From Brevibacillus porteri (lineage in GTDB: Bacteria; Bacillota; Bacilli; Brevibacillales; Brevibacillaceae): DNA of 64,000 bases. The translations under genes and the position numbers were made by a program. The notes beneath the pieces were generated by a model. It ran no database searches. It had not been told where the DNA came from and saw only the letters and a program-made list of their open reading frames with translations. The DNA lies in contig NZ_PXZO01000053.1 of assembly GCF_003013475.1 (NCBI RefSeq), positions 62,001 through 126,000 on the forward strand, given 5' to 3'. This document shows positions 1 to 8,768 of this stretch, one piece after another. How positions within the stretch are numbered: the first letter of the stretch is position 1; each line of letters opens with the position of its first letter.

Positions 1-969
1 CATTTTGTTGCTGTCGATGTAGAAGTCGAGGTTCCAAGCGAGCTTGTGGAAGCCTTCTTTTTTCATTTCTTCTACGATTTTTTCAGGTGTGTATACTTTA
101 CCTGTTTCATCCAGCCATTTTTTCGCTTCAGCCATGCTTTCGTTGATCATTGCTTCTGCATTTGCACGCTTCTCAGCCTCTGTAGTTTTCTTGCCCAGTT
201 CTGGATACAGATCTTCTGTCATGGAAGTGGTCAGTACCATCATATCGATCGCAAAATCTTTTACTTCTTTGCTAGCTACTGCATCGTTAGCTGTGAAGAA
301 GAACATTTTCACGAGTTCTTTTGCGTCGATTTTTACAGTTACGTGAGTCGCTTCTACTTTCTCACCGTTCGGCAATGTAACGGATTGTTTGCCATGGTTT
401 TTCGCGTCTGTCAATGTATAGCCATATTTACTTACATACTTTTTAACAAAGTTGAAAGTAAGGTCGTTCATTTTGTCTTGGTAGTCTTTCAGCTTCGCAG
501 CGTTAGCAGCATCGGAGCCGCCAAACTCAGCCATGAAAGGATTGGATGCGCTCGAATCGATTACCAAGTACTTGCTGTCCAGTGGAGACTTCACATAGAC
601 TTTATCTTCGTCAACGATCGTTTCAACAGATGCTTTTTTGTCACCTGTCCACAGCTTGTTGTCGCGCAGGAGTTTGTCGTCTTTTACTTCTACTTCAAAC
701 TTCACAGTATCCATATCCAGCTGGGAGCCTTTTACTGTTACGCCTGCTTTCAAAGCGGACAACAACGCCGTTCCTTCTTTGTCAGCCGTTTCTCCGAATG
801 CTTCAGGCAATTTCTCAACGTCGCCTGTCAGCTTCAAGGAGCCTTCAAAATCATAGTTTGGCTTTTCAATTGTCGCTACGATAGAATCACGCACCAGGGA
901 TGCCTCGCCAGCACAACCGGTCAGCAATACTGTACCTGCTACCAGAAGGGCGCTTCCTTTTTTCCACAT
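1..969 (-). CDS. Lipoprotein of unknown function, 3' end outside the window
   Basis: The first 323 codons are present and the reading frame is still open at the window edge, so the C-terminus is missing. The protein starts with a lipoprotein signal peptide: two lysines, a hydrophobic stretch, and a lipobox LLTGC with the lipidated cysteine at residue 19. It should therefore be anchored on the outer face of the cytoplasmic membrane. The rest is a lysine- and aspartate-rich soluble domain with no motif I recognise; similar lipoproteins in Paenibacillaceae sometimes carry a copper-amine-oxidase-like C-terminal domain, which cannot be checked here. The start ATG at 969 has a GGGGAGG ribosome binding site about 8 bases upstream. 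It is divergent from sftA. Confidence 0.85.
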   Translation of the reverse strand, partial: MWKKGSALLVAGTVLLTGCAGEASLVRDSIVATIEKPNYDFEGSLKLTGDVEKLPEAFGETADKEGTALLSALKAGVTVKGSQLDMDTVKFEVEVKDDKLLRDNKLWTGDKKASVETIVDEDKVYVKSPLDSKYLVIDSSASNPFMAEFGGSDAANAAKLKDYQDKMNDLTFNFVKKYVSKYGYTLTDAKNHGKQSVTLPNGEKVEATHVTVKIDAKELVKMFFFTANDAVASKEVKDFAIDMMVLTTSMTEDLYPELGKKTTEAEKRANAEAMINESMAEAKKWLDETGKVYTPEKIVEEMKKEGFHKLAWNLDFYIDSNKM

Positions 970-1094
970 GATGTTGTTCCTCCCCTATGTATATTATTTT
1001 TTTATTCCCCTCTTCTTCTACGCACAAATAGAGAAAAGGTTTCGCAAAAACGGAAAAAAATCACAATCCAGCTAATTCTGCCCCATTTTCGTGG

Positions 1095-1100
1095 TAAAAT
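1095..1100 (+). promoter_or_regulatory. Extended -10 promoter element for sftA
   Basis: TAAAAT preceded by TGG forms an extended -10 element; no good -35 is visible at the usual distance. Transcription would begin near 1107. This places the upstream in-frame ATG at 1099 before the transcript start and favours translation from 1141. Confidence 0.4.
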
Positions 1101-1140
1101 GAAGGGGAAAAGATGGTTAGTGAAGAAAGGGCGTTGCAAC

Positions 1141-4100
1141 ATGTGGTCGTGGCTTCAAAAGCTGATGAACTTTTTTCAGGGAGAAAGAGAAGAAGAAATA
1201 GAGGAAGAAGGCCGTCCAGCAGGTACCGGTAACCCAACAGGTAATCCCGTTCCCCGTCAGCCTCAGCCTCAGGCGAAAACAAAAAGCATCTACCCAAAAG
1301 AACGGGTAAGCAATCGAGATATAGAAGACAATGTGCGTCAAAGAAGAGAGCGTCAATTTCGTTTTCCAGTTGTCCCGGATGACTATTTGGACAAGAAGCG
1401 TAATCATAGCGTAAATCCTGCCGAATCGAATGAACGCAGTCGTCAGCAGGCACCTCGTGAGAGATTCGAGCCCAAGCGTGAAACGGTGCGGCCAGCAAAT
1501 GATCGTGTGCTGGAAACAAAGACAGAGCCTGTTTTCGAGAAAAAGAAACCTGAGCTTGTCAAAAACAACATCGAGATACCGCAGCGTCCAAACCGTACGC
1601 CGAAAAAAGAAGCGGAAAAAGTAACGAGACCCGTTTTTTCTACAGAAGAAAAGCGTGCCTACCAGCCGTCTGAAATCGTTTCCCCTGTTTATGGGAAGAT
1701 AACCCCGGCGACGCGCGAGGCAGAGCATCGGATTCATACGACTGCAGGAATCATATATCCGCGTCTGGAGCAAGAAGAGCATTTGCAGCAGGTGAAGCAG
1801 TGGGAACAAGAGATGAGCGAGCGGTATTTTCCAGAGGAGCAAGAGACTGCTTCTTTTGAGCAAAATGAACCGCAGCATGTTGTTGGAGATGAATCTATAC
1901 ATAACGAAAGAGAAGAGACTGCTTCGGAGTCTGCTATGGCAGAAGCTCTTGATTCAGAACGAGAGGTTGCTGCTTCCATGCAAATGGAAGAGACGGTAGC
2001 AGAAGAAATAGCAGGGAAAATGATAGATACGGAGTTGCAAGCTACGGATCTGCAAGAGTCTGATGTTGATGCTTTTGAGCCAAAAGGCGAAGAGATTGTA
2101 GCTCGGGAGAATGAGGAAGAAGAGGCACAAACTGAAGAGATAGAACTTGCAGAATCAATGGCGAGCGAGAATTCCGAAGAGAAGGAATCGGAGTCTATTG
2201 GGCAACCAGAACCGACAGACTACTCTCAAACGATGGAAGAGCGACTAGCCCATGAGGAAGCCGAGCATAGACTGATCACTACACGCAGTGCGGTTGTGCA
2301 GGTGGAGAGCGAGAATGTTTGCGATCATGTGGAGTCTCCTTCTGTTGGGGAGGAGAATCAAGAAGACGAAACAGCGCTAGGGAGAGATGGCCTCGAAGAG
2401 CCTGCCTATGCATCTGCAATTAGCAGATTGCTAGAAAGGGCAGAAGTAGATTCACCACAGGAGCTCAGTTCTGCAGAAGTGGGTTCGGTTTCCGAAGATA
2501 CGCCAGGGCCAACTGAGCCAACTGAACCTGAATCTATTATTCAACAAATTGTGGAACCAGTTGTGGAATCTGTAGAACCGATTGTAGAACCAGTTGCTGA
2601 ATCCGTTGCAGAAACCATACCAGAATCCGTTCCAGTCTCTGTCCCTGCTTCATCCGCTGCACTGCCCGTGAACATATCTCAGGTATCCATGACGAAGCAA
2701 TCTGCGTCTGCTCCGGTAAAAGACTCGTCCAATGAAGCGGACCAAGGAGCAGAGTCAGCACAGCCGCCATACGACTTGCCGGATTTGGGACTGCTGAATC
2801 CGAGCCCGCCGGTTAGCGATGACGACGATGAGCATACCCAAATTCAAAAGCTGTTATTGGAAGAGACGCTCGCGAATTTCAATGTCAGCGCTCAGGTAGT
2901 AGGGATTGTCAAAGGTCCATCCGTGACGCGCTTTGAGCTGCAACCGGCTCCCGGCGTAAAAGTGAACAAGATTACGGGATTGATTGACGATATCAAGCTG
3001 AATTTGGCTGCCAAAGACATTCGCATCGAGGCACCGATTCCAGGTCGCAATGCCATCGGAATCGAAGTCCCGAATATGTCCAGCCAGCCTGTATTAATCG
3101 AAAAGATCATCAGCTCTGACAAGTTTCAGGAGCATTCCTCTCCGCTGGCGGTCGCACTCGGTATGGACATCGGCGGAGAGCCGATTATTGCGGATATTAA
3201 AAAGATGCCGCACGGTTTGATTGCCGGCTCGACAGGCTCCGGTAAAAGTGTCTGCATCAACTCTATCATCGTCAGTCTGCTTTACAAGGCGACTCCTGAG
3301 CAGGTGCGATTGCTCTTGATCGATCCGAAAATGGTGGAGCTCGCCCCTTACAATCATTTGCCGCATCTGGTTACGCCGGTCGTGACGGAGGCCAAGCAAG
3401 CAACGGCTTCTCTCAAGTGGGCCGTGGAAGAAATGGAGAAGCGCTATGCGCTGTTCGTAGATGCGGGTGTTCGCGATATTGACCGCTACAATCAGACGAC
3501 AGATGATCAGCTTCCTTATATCGTAATCATCATCGATGAGCTGGCTGACCTGATGATGGTCTCGCCGCAGGATGTGGAAGATTGCATTATCCGGATCGCT
3601 CAGAAGGCACGTGCTTGCGGTATTCATTTGCTTCTAGCGACACAGCGCCCATCTGTAGATGTTATTACCGGAAACATCAAGGCAAACGTACCGACTCGTC
3701 TTGCTTTTGCCGTGTTCTCCCAAGTTGACTCACGTACGATTCTCGATCAGTCTGGGGCAGAACGACTGTTGGGTAGAGGGGACATGCTGTTCCTTGAGAG
3801 CGGCACGACTCCGGTTCGTCTGCAAGGGAACTTCGTTTCAGATGACGAGATCGAGCGAATCACGCACATGATCAAAAAGCAAAGAAAGCCTGCGTACATT
3901 TTCAGCAAAGAAGATTTGGATCAGCAGGTTGCATCGTTTGACAGCGGAGATGATCCGTTGTATCTGGAAGCGCTCGTGTTCGTGGCCGATCAAGGACAAG
4001 CTTCTGCATCTGGATTGCAACGCCGTTTCCGCGTCGGATATAACCGTGCCGCTCGTCTCATCGAAATGATGGAGGCAGATGGGTACGTCGCAGGACAAAG

Positions 4101-4176
4101 CGGCGGTAAGGCTCGCGCTGTCCTTATTTCCAAGGAGGACGCACAAGCCGTAGTGGAGGGATCGACACTCCTGTAA
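1141..4176 (+). CDS. sftA: Soluble FtsK/SpoIIIE-family DNA translocase SftA
   Basis: This 1011-residue ATP-driven DNA pump should move chromosomal DNA clear of the closing division septum. It has no membrane segments, unlike FtsK and SpoIIIE, and begins MWSWLQKLMNFF, much like SftA of Bacillus subtilis. Residues about 20-560 form a charged, mostly acidic linker with a Val-Glu-Pro repeat near 465-500. The motor domain follows, with Walker A GSTGSGKS near residue 695 and Walker B IIIDELADL near 795. The C-terminal 65 residues form the winged-helix gamma domain that reads KOPS-like DNA. The frame is open far upstream of 1141, but that stretch is only the antisense of the lipoprotein gene. The N-terminal match and the promoter at 1095 support the chosen start. 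It is about 60 residues longer than B. subtilis SftA, all in the linker. Confidence 0.93.
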   Translation: MWSWLQKLMNFFQGEREEEIEEEGRPAGTGNPTGNPVPRQPQPQAKTKSIYPKERVSNRDIEDNVRQRRERQFRFPVVPDDYLDKKRNHSVNPAESNERSRQQAPRERFEPKRETVRPANDRVLETKTEPVFEKKKPELVKNNIEIPQRPNRTPKKEAEKVTRPVFSTEEKRAYQPSEIVSPVYGKITPATREAEHRIHTTAGIIYPRLEQEEHLQQVKQWEQEMSERYFPEEQETASFEQNEPQHVVGDESIHNEREETASESAMAEALDSEREVAASMQMEETVAEEIAGKMIDTELQATDLQESDVDAFEPKGEEIVARENEEEEAQTEEIELAESMASENSEEKESESIGQPEPTDYSQTMEERLAHEEAEHRLITTRSAVVQVESENVCDHVESPSVGEENQEDETALGRDGLEEPAYASAISRLLERAEVDSPQELSSAEVGSVSEDTPGPTEPTEPESIIQQIVEPVVESVEPIVEPVAESVAETIPESVPVSVPASSAALPVNISQVSMTKQSASAPVKDSSNEADQGAESAQPPYDLPDLGLLNPSPPVSDDDDEHTQIQKLLLEETLANFNVSAQVVGIVKGPSVTRFELQPAPGVKVNKITGLIDDIKLNLAAKDIRIEAPIPGRNAIGIEVPNMSSQPVLIEKIISSDKFQEHSSPLAVALGMDIGGEPIIADIKKMPHGLIAGSTGSGKSVCINSIIVSLLYKATPEQVRLLLIDPKMVELAPYNHLPHLVTPVVTEAKQATASLKWAVEEMEKRYALFVDAGVRDIDRYNQTTDDQLPYIVIIIDELADLMMVSPQDVEDCIIRIAQKARACGIHLLLATQRPSVDVITGNIKANVPTRLAFAVFSQVDSRTILDQSGAERLLGRGDMLFLESGTTPVRLQGNFVSDDEIERITHMIKKQRKPAYIFSKEDLDQQVASFDSGDDPLYLEALVFVADQGQASASGLQRRFRVGYNRAARLIEMMEADGYVAGQSGGKARAVLISKEDAQAVVEGSTLL

Positions 4177-4183
4177 TAAATGA

Positions 4184-4212
4184 GGGTCTTGCATCGAGCA
4201 AGGTCCTTTCTA
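4184..4212 (+). terminator. Stem-loop terminator after sftA
   Basis: A 9-bp stem with two G-U pairs (4184-4192 with 4198-4206) and a 5-base loop is followed by TTTCT. It lies 7 bases after the sftA stop. Confidence 0.5.
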
Positions 4213-4281
4213 ATCGGACGAGTTGCCTAAATATTCAGTAAGGTAGTATGCTATAGGATAGATGTGAGATGGAAAGGAACG

Positions 4282-4683
4282 ATGACGATGAATCCGCTGG
4301 CGAAAAAGTATCAGGAGATTGACGACAAAATTGTCTTGTTCAATGAAGAGTATTATTTGAGCGTGGAAAAAATCGACATTACCGCAATGACGCTGGAAAA
4401 AAGGGAGTCTCTCTTTAACCAGCTGTACGATTTCGACAGTTCGGATATGGAACTGGAGATCGATGTCTCCGAGGAAGAAAAGGGCGTCTGGTACCTGCAA
4501 TTACTCGTACCGCATGTATTGACATTGCCTGAGGCTGCCAAAAGACGCATCGAAAATGGAACCAATCAACTCACCCAGCATTTGAGTGAACAGGCAGATG
4601 AGCTCGTGAGAACGCAATTGCTCGGGGAAGAAATTTATACCTATGTGAAACGCTACAATCCGGATTTGGAGCGTATTGCCTAA
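4282..4683 (+). CDS. Small acidic cytoplasmic protein of unknown function
   Basis: A 133-residue protein with no signal peptide or membrane segment. It is rich in Glu, Asp and Leu and looks largely helical. I do not recognise a family. The ATG at 4282 follows AAAGGA by about 4 bases; a second ATG at 4288 gives better spacing and is an equal candidate, while the upstream GTG at 4264 has no binding site. It is a single-gene unit between two terminators, downstream of sftA in the same direction. Confidence 0.75.
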   Translation: MTMNPLAKKYQEIDDKIVLFNEEYYLSVEKIDITAMTLEKRESLFNQLYDFDSSDMELEIDVSEEEKGVWYLQLLVPHVLTLPEAAKRRIENGTNQLTQHLSEQADELVRTQLLGEEIYTYVKRYNPDLERIA

Positions 4684-4690
4684 TAACAAA

Positions 4691-4731
4691 CATCCATCTA
4701 TCCCACAACGAGGGGCAAGATGGATGTTTTT
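4691..4731. terminator. Bidirectional terminator between convergent genes
   Basis: A 9-bp perfect stem (catccatct with agatggatg, 4691-4699 and 4718-4726) is followed by TTTTT on the plus strand. On the minus strand it is followed by TTTGTTATT, so it can end both the small gene on the left and the beta-helix gene on the right. Confidence 0.8.
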
Positions 4732-4739
4732 CATTCCCC

Positions 4740-6278
4740 TTAGCTTTTGGCCGTTTTGGTCGTTAGCCAGGTGCAGGCAGTTTTATTTGTCGTAATCGCA
4801 ATCCATTCGCATGGTTGATTGTTTACAGGAGTGATCAAGCGCAGTGTATCGCCTTTGAGACCGCCGTATTTGACGGAGGCGCTGGGGGCTGTTGCGACAT
4901 ACACCACACGTTCGTTGATGGAAACAGTTGGGATATAGGTAGAGTTTTCGGATTTGTAGCCGCTAGTGAGGGAAACAGGAACAGGGAGGTTTTTCATGGA
5001 GAGGGTTATTTTATCCGAAGACTTGTGATAAAACATTTTTCCAGTAACCTGGCTGAAGTCGCCACCATCCACGGTGACTACCAATGGGTACGTTCCGGTG
5101 CCGAAGAGCATGATCGCGTGATCAGAACCGGAATAACGGTTGTTGATGAGGGAGACATTTCCGCAGCGGTTCAATGAAATGTTTTGGGTCAACCGAGGGT
5201 CAAACGAACAGTCTCTCACGGTAACCTGTCTTTCGGCGAGTACATCCCATGGTTCCAAGCTCAAGGCATAGCCGCCGATGGAAGTAGCTGTATCATTGGC
5301 CTCGAAGCTGCAGCCATCAAATACAAGACCTACATCCGAATAATCCACGGTCAGACCGGTACCAACCGTCTTTGTACTTCCTTGTGCGGTCGTATGCAAT
5401 ACCCAGCGACAGTTGCTGAAAGTCATGTTTTTCATAAAGTTCACCCGATTTTTCTGATCAGGTGCCGTATAAAAAACCGAGGAACTGATACAGCCTGTCA
5501 TGCCAGTGAGACTGAAGCTGGCGAGCGAAACAAGCTGACTACCTTGCACGACCATCGGGGAGGACAGGTCTCCTTCCAAGTCGAGCTGTTGACGGCAAGA
5601 GATATTGCTCAGGTTTACGAACATGGGTGTGGCTCCGTCGAACCCTGCATTGAGCTCGACCTCAAAACGATCACACGCTACATTCGCTGCATTCAGACGT
5701 TCCAGGCCACCCGTCACCGTAATATCTGAGCGTGTACGATTGCGGTTGTCACTGTAAAAATCGGTAATTTGCACAGTGCGGACATAGGAGTTCGTTTCCC
5801 CGGCAAAGTAAAAATGGTCGGCGATTCCATCCGTACACCATACTTGTCGTAGCGCTACGTAATTGATATAGCTGCTAGGACCGCCACCACGAATGTAGAA
5901 ATCGGCGCTATGCTCGTAATCGTAAGGATCGGGAGGCAGTGGGTTTGCTCTGGCATTGGAATCAATCTTTAGGTTGGTGACCACAAAAGAATCCGCATCA
6001 CCACCTGTGGATGTAATCGAGAACAGCCAGCGCCAATCTGCGGCAGTTGAATTGACTTTCCTTTTTAACACGGAATAAGGACCGATTCCCAGCATTACTA
6101 AGCTTTTTCCTGCCTCCAGGATGGCCTCCAGCCTGTTTGGTTCAATGATATAGGTGCCAGCAGGGAAAAACAGAGGAATTTGCAAGTTCAGAGCAGCAGT
6201 CAAGGCAGTCTGAATGGCTTGGGTATCGTCGGTCACTCCATCCCCCTTTGCTCCGTACGTTTTTACATCAATCCACAT
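4740..6278 (-). CDS. Pectate-lyase-superfamily beta-helix protein (possible polysaccharide depolymerase)
   Basis: This 512-residue protein opens with the pectate_lyase_3 signature: DVKTYGAKGDGVTDDTQAI, then a stretch ending FPAGTYII. The middle is a run of short beta strands typical of a right-handed parallel beta-helix, and the last 60 residues form a separate small beta domain. The family includes glycan-cleaving enzymes and phage tailspikes. No signal peptide is visible, so how it would reach an extracellular glycan is unclear. The start at 6278 was chosen because GGAGGAG lies 9 bases upstream; an ATG 33 bases further upstream has no such site. It is divergent from the EPS operon, which suggests but does not prove a role in trimming that polymer. 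Confidence 0.75.
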   Translation of the reverse strand: MWIDVKTYGAKGDGVTDDTQAIQTALTAALNLQIPLFFPAGTYIIEPNRLEAILEAGKSLVMLGIGPYSVLKRKVNSTAADWRWLFSITSTGGDADSFVVTNLKIDSNARANPLPPDPYDYEHSADFYIRGGGPSSYINYVALRQVWCTDGIADHFYFAGETNSYVRTVQITDFYSDNRNRTRSDITVTGGLERLNAANVACDRFEVELNAGFDGATPMFVNLSNISCRQQLDLEGDLSSPMVVQGSQLVSLASFSLTGMTGCISSSVFYTAPDQKNRVNFMKNMTFSNCRWVLHTTAQGSTKTVGTGLTVDYSDVGLVFDGCSFEANDTATSIGGYALSLEPWDVLAERQVTVRDCSFDPRLTQNISLNRCGNVSLINNRYSGSDHAIMLFGTGTYPLVVTVDGGDFSQVTGKMFYHKSSDKITLSMKNLPVPVSLTSGYKSENSTYIPTVSINERVVYVATAPSASVKYGGLKGDTLRLITPVNNQPCEWIAITTNKTACTWLTTKTAKS

Positions 6279-6471
6279 AAAAGCATTCTCCTCCAAAAAA
6301 TGGGTAGACAAGATTGTCTTCTTTTCATTTCATTCAACCATTTCTCAAATGTTGACAACCATTTGGTAAAAAGGGCATGGACTACATAAAAAATGTGTTC
6401 CATAAACTTCGGGCAGCCACTGGCATATTTGTCCTAGAACCTCCGTATGAATAAGCAAAGAGGTGGATAGT

Positions 6472-7455
6472 ATGTCGATTTTGGTGACAGGCGCAGCTGG
6501 ATTTATCGGTTTTCATGTAGCACGACGGCTTTTGGAACAAGGACAGACGGTATGGGGGGTAGATAATTGCAATGAGTATTACGACCCGGTCTTGAAGAGC
6601 AAACGACTGGAAATCCTCCAAGCGTATCCATCATTTCGTTTTTTCAAAGCGGATATTGCAGATCAGAGCAAAATGGACGAGTTGTTCCGAGAAATGGAGC
6701 CGGAGATTGTCATTCACTTGGCCGCTCAAGCGGGCGTCAGGTACAGTCTGGAAAATCCTCATGCTTATACGACTTCCAATATCACCGGGTTTCTGCACAT
6801 TTTGGAAGGATGCCGACGGTCGAGAGTCAGGCATTTGCTCTACGCATCCTCAAGCTCCGTCTATGGAGGGAATACAAAGCTACCATTTGCTGAGTACGAT
6901 CCCGTAGATGAGCCGGTCAGCTTGTACGCAGCAACGAAAAAAGCCAATGAACTGATGGCCTATACCTATAGTCATTTATACGGCCTGCCTGCAACGGGAC
7001 TTCGCTTCTTTACGGTATATGGGCCTTGGGGACGACCCGATATGGCACTCTATACGTTTACCAAGGCGATTTTGTCGGGAGAGCCTGTCCGCATTTTCAA
7101 CTACGGCAACATGACAAGAGACTTTACGTATGTGGACGATATCGTCGAAGGGATGCTGCGACTGATGAATCGAATTCCCCAAAGGGAAGGGGATAAGGCG
7201 CCGCATGAGGTGTTCAACATCGGGAATCACCAGCCGATCGATTTACTTACGTTTCTCTCGATCCTGGAAGAGAAACTGGGTAAAAAGGCTGTTCGCGACT
7301 ATTTGCCCATCCAGCCGGGGGATGTTCCTGCTACCTATGCGTCAGTGGAAGCTCTGTATGAGGCGACAGGATTTCGACCGAAAACACCAGTCGATGTAGG
7401 GATATCTCGCTTTGTAGACTGGTACGTCAGCTATTATGGTGTGGCTCATGCGTAA
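6472..7455 (+). CDS. NAD-dependent nucleotide-sugar epimerase (UDP-glucuronate 4-epimerase type)
   Basis: A 327-residue short-chain dehydrogenase/reductase of the extended class, first gene of the EPS operon. It shows the NAD-binding GAAGFIG near residue 8, the active-site SSSSVYG, and a catalytic YAATK. The segment NCNEYYDPVLK is typical of UDP-glucuronate or UDP-GlcNAc 4-epimerases (Gla, WbpP, TviC). It probably interconverts the gluco and galacto forms of a UDP-uronic acid or UDP-HexNAc used by the downstream dehydrogenase. The substrate cannot be fixed from sequence alone. Its ATG has GAGGTGG 6 bases upstream, and its last 8 bases overlap the next gene. Confidence 0.85.
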   Translation: MSILVTGAAGFIGFHVARRLLEQGQTVWGVDNCNEYYDPVLKSKRLEILQAYPSFRFFKADIADQSKMDELFREMEPEIVIHLAAQAGVRYSLENPHAYTTSNITGFLHILEGCRRSRVRHLLYASSSSVYGGNTKLPFAEYDPVDEPVSLYAATKKANELMAYTYSHLYGLPATGLRFFTVYGPWGRPDMALYTFTKAILSGEPVRIFNYGNMTRDFTYVDDIVEGMLRLMNRIPQREGDKAPHEVFNIGNHQPIDLLTFLSILEEKLGKKAVRDYLPIQPGDVPATYASVEALYEATGFRPKTPVDVGISRFVDWYVSYYGVAHA

Positions 7456-8728
7456 AAAAGTGGGAGTAGTAGGTCTTGGATATGTAGGACTGCCTGTCGC
7501 GATTGCTTTTGGGCAAGTGCTTCCAGTAGTTGGTTTTGACATAGACGAAAGACGCATACGCAGTCTGGAGGGCGGAATGGATGAAACGGGAGAGATGTCG
7601 ACGGATGAGCTAAAGCGAGCCAACATCACGTATACAGATGACCCCGCAAGTCTCGCAGCGTGCAATTTTATCATCATCACGGTACCCACTCCTGTCGATT
7701 CTGCGAAACGGCCCGATATGCGGGCACTCATTCTCGCATCTGAAAGCGTTGGGCAACATCTGACTTCAGGGACCATCGTTGTCTATGAATCGACCGTTTA
7801 TCCAGGGGCAACAGAAGAAATTTGTATTCCTGTATTGGAACAAGCATCTGGAAAGCTGGCGGGGACTGATTTTTTCGTCGGTTACTCACCTGAACGAATT
7901 AATCCGGGGGATCGGGAACGGAGATTGTCCCAGATCGTCAAGGTCGTTTCAGGGCAAGATCGCCAGACGTGTGAAACGATTGCCGAGATGTATGGGTTGA
8001 TTGTAGAGGCGGGTATTCACAAAGCGCCTTCGATTCAGGTGGCTGAGGCAGCCAAGGTGATTGAGAACACGCAACGCGACATCAATATCGCCTTGATCAA
8101 TGAGCTCTCGATTATTTTTGACCGCTTGGGCATTTCTACGGCAGATGTACTCGAAGCAGCACGGACCAAATGGAATTTCCTTCCGTTCTCTCCAGGACTC
8201 GTCGGTGGTCATTGCATTGGCGTCGATCCGTACTATTTGACATACAGGGCGGAGAGTGTTGGTTATCATCCGCAGGTCATACTGGCTGGACGACGGATCA
8301 ATGACGGAATGGGCAAGTTCGTCGCGACCTCACTCGTGAAGCAAATGATCTGGCAAAATATTGCGATTCAAGGCTCGCGAATTACGATCATGGGCATCAC
8401 CTTTAAAGAAAACGTGTCGGACATTCGCAATAGTCGGGTCATCGACATTATTCAGGAACTAAAGGAGTTCGGAGTAGAGGTCCAAGTGACAGATGAATTG
8501 GCTTGTCCAGAGCGGACGAGAGAGGAATACGGTATTCAATTACGAGAGTGGGAAGACCTGCAGCCTGCCCACGGAATCGTATTGGCCGTACCACATGAAC
8601 GATATCTGCACCTGGGATGGGAGGAGCTTGCAGGGCTCTTGTATCAGGGGCAAGGTGTCATCGCAGACGTGAAAAGCGTGCTAAATTGCGAAACATGCCC
8701 GGCAGAAATTAGTCTGTGGCGTTTATGA
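7448..8728 (+). CDS. UDP-sugar 6-dehydrogenase (UDP-GlcNAc/GalNAc dehydrogenase, WbpA/TviB type)
   Basis: This 426-residue enzyme should oxidise C6 of a UDP-sugar to a carboxylate using two NAD+. It has the N-terminal dinucleotide fold GLGYVGLPVA, the segment GYSPERINPGDRE that is typical of the N-acetyl-hexosamine branch, and the catalytic cysteine in GGHCIGVDPYY. It overlaps the epimerase by 8 bases and is probably translationally coupled, since no strong binding site lies ahead of the ATG. The pair is the standard route to UDP-GalNAcA-like precursors. A role on UDP-glucose is less likely given the motif around the active site. Confidence 0.87.
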   Translation: MRKKVGVVGLGYVGLPVAIAFGQVLPVVGFDIDERRIRSLEGGMDETGEMSTDELKRANITYTDDPASLAACNFIIITVPTPVDSAKRPDMRALILASESVGQHLTSGTIVVYESTVYPGATEEICIPVLEQASGKLAGTDFFVGYSPERINPGDRERRLSQIVKVVSGQDRQTCETIAEMYGLIVEAGIHKAPSIQVAEAAKVIENTQRDINIALINELSIIFDRLGISTADVLEAARTKWNFLPFSPGLVGGHCIGVDPYYLTYRAESVGYHPQVILAGRRINDGMGKFVATSLVKQMIWQNIAIQGSRITIMGITFKENVSDIRNSRVIDIIQELKEFGVEVQVTDELACPERTREEYGIQLREWEDLQPAHGIVLAVPHERYLHLGWEELAGLLYQGQGVIADVKSVLNCETCPAEISLWRL

Positions 8729-8768
8729 TGACCATTCTTTGAATAACGATCACCTGGAGCGGATGAAT

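Noticed and set aside
46-1140. Upstream in-frame extension of the sftA reading frame
   Set aside because: It is antisense to the lipoprotein gene over most of its length, and the promoter and SftA-like N-terminus fit a start at 1141.
6352-6380. TTGACA upstream of the EPS operon
   Set aside because: No -10-like hexamer lies at 16-18 bases, so I do not call a promoter there.
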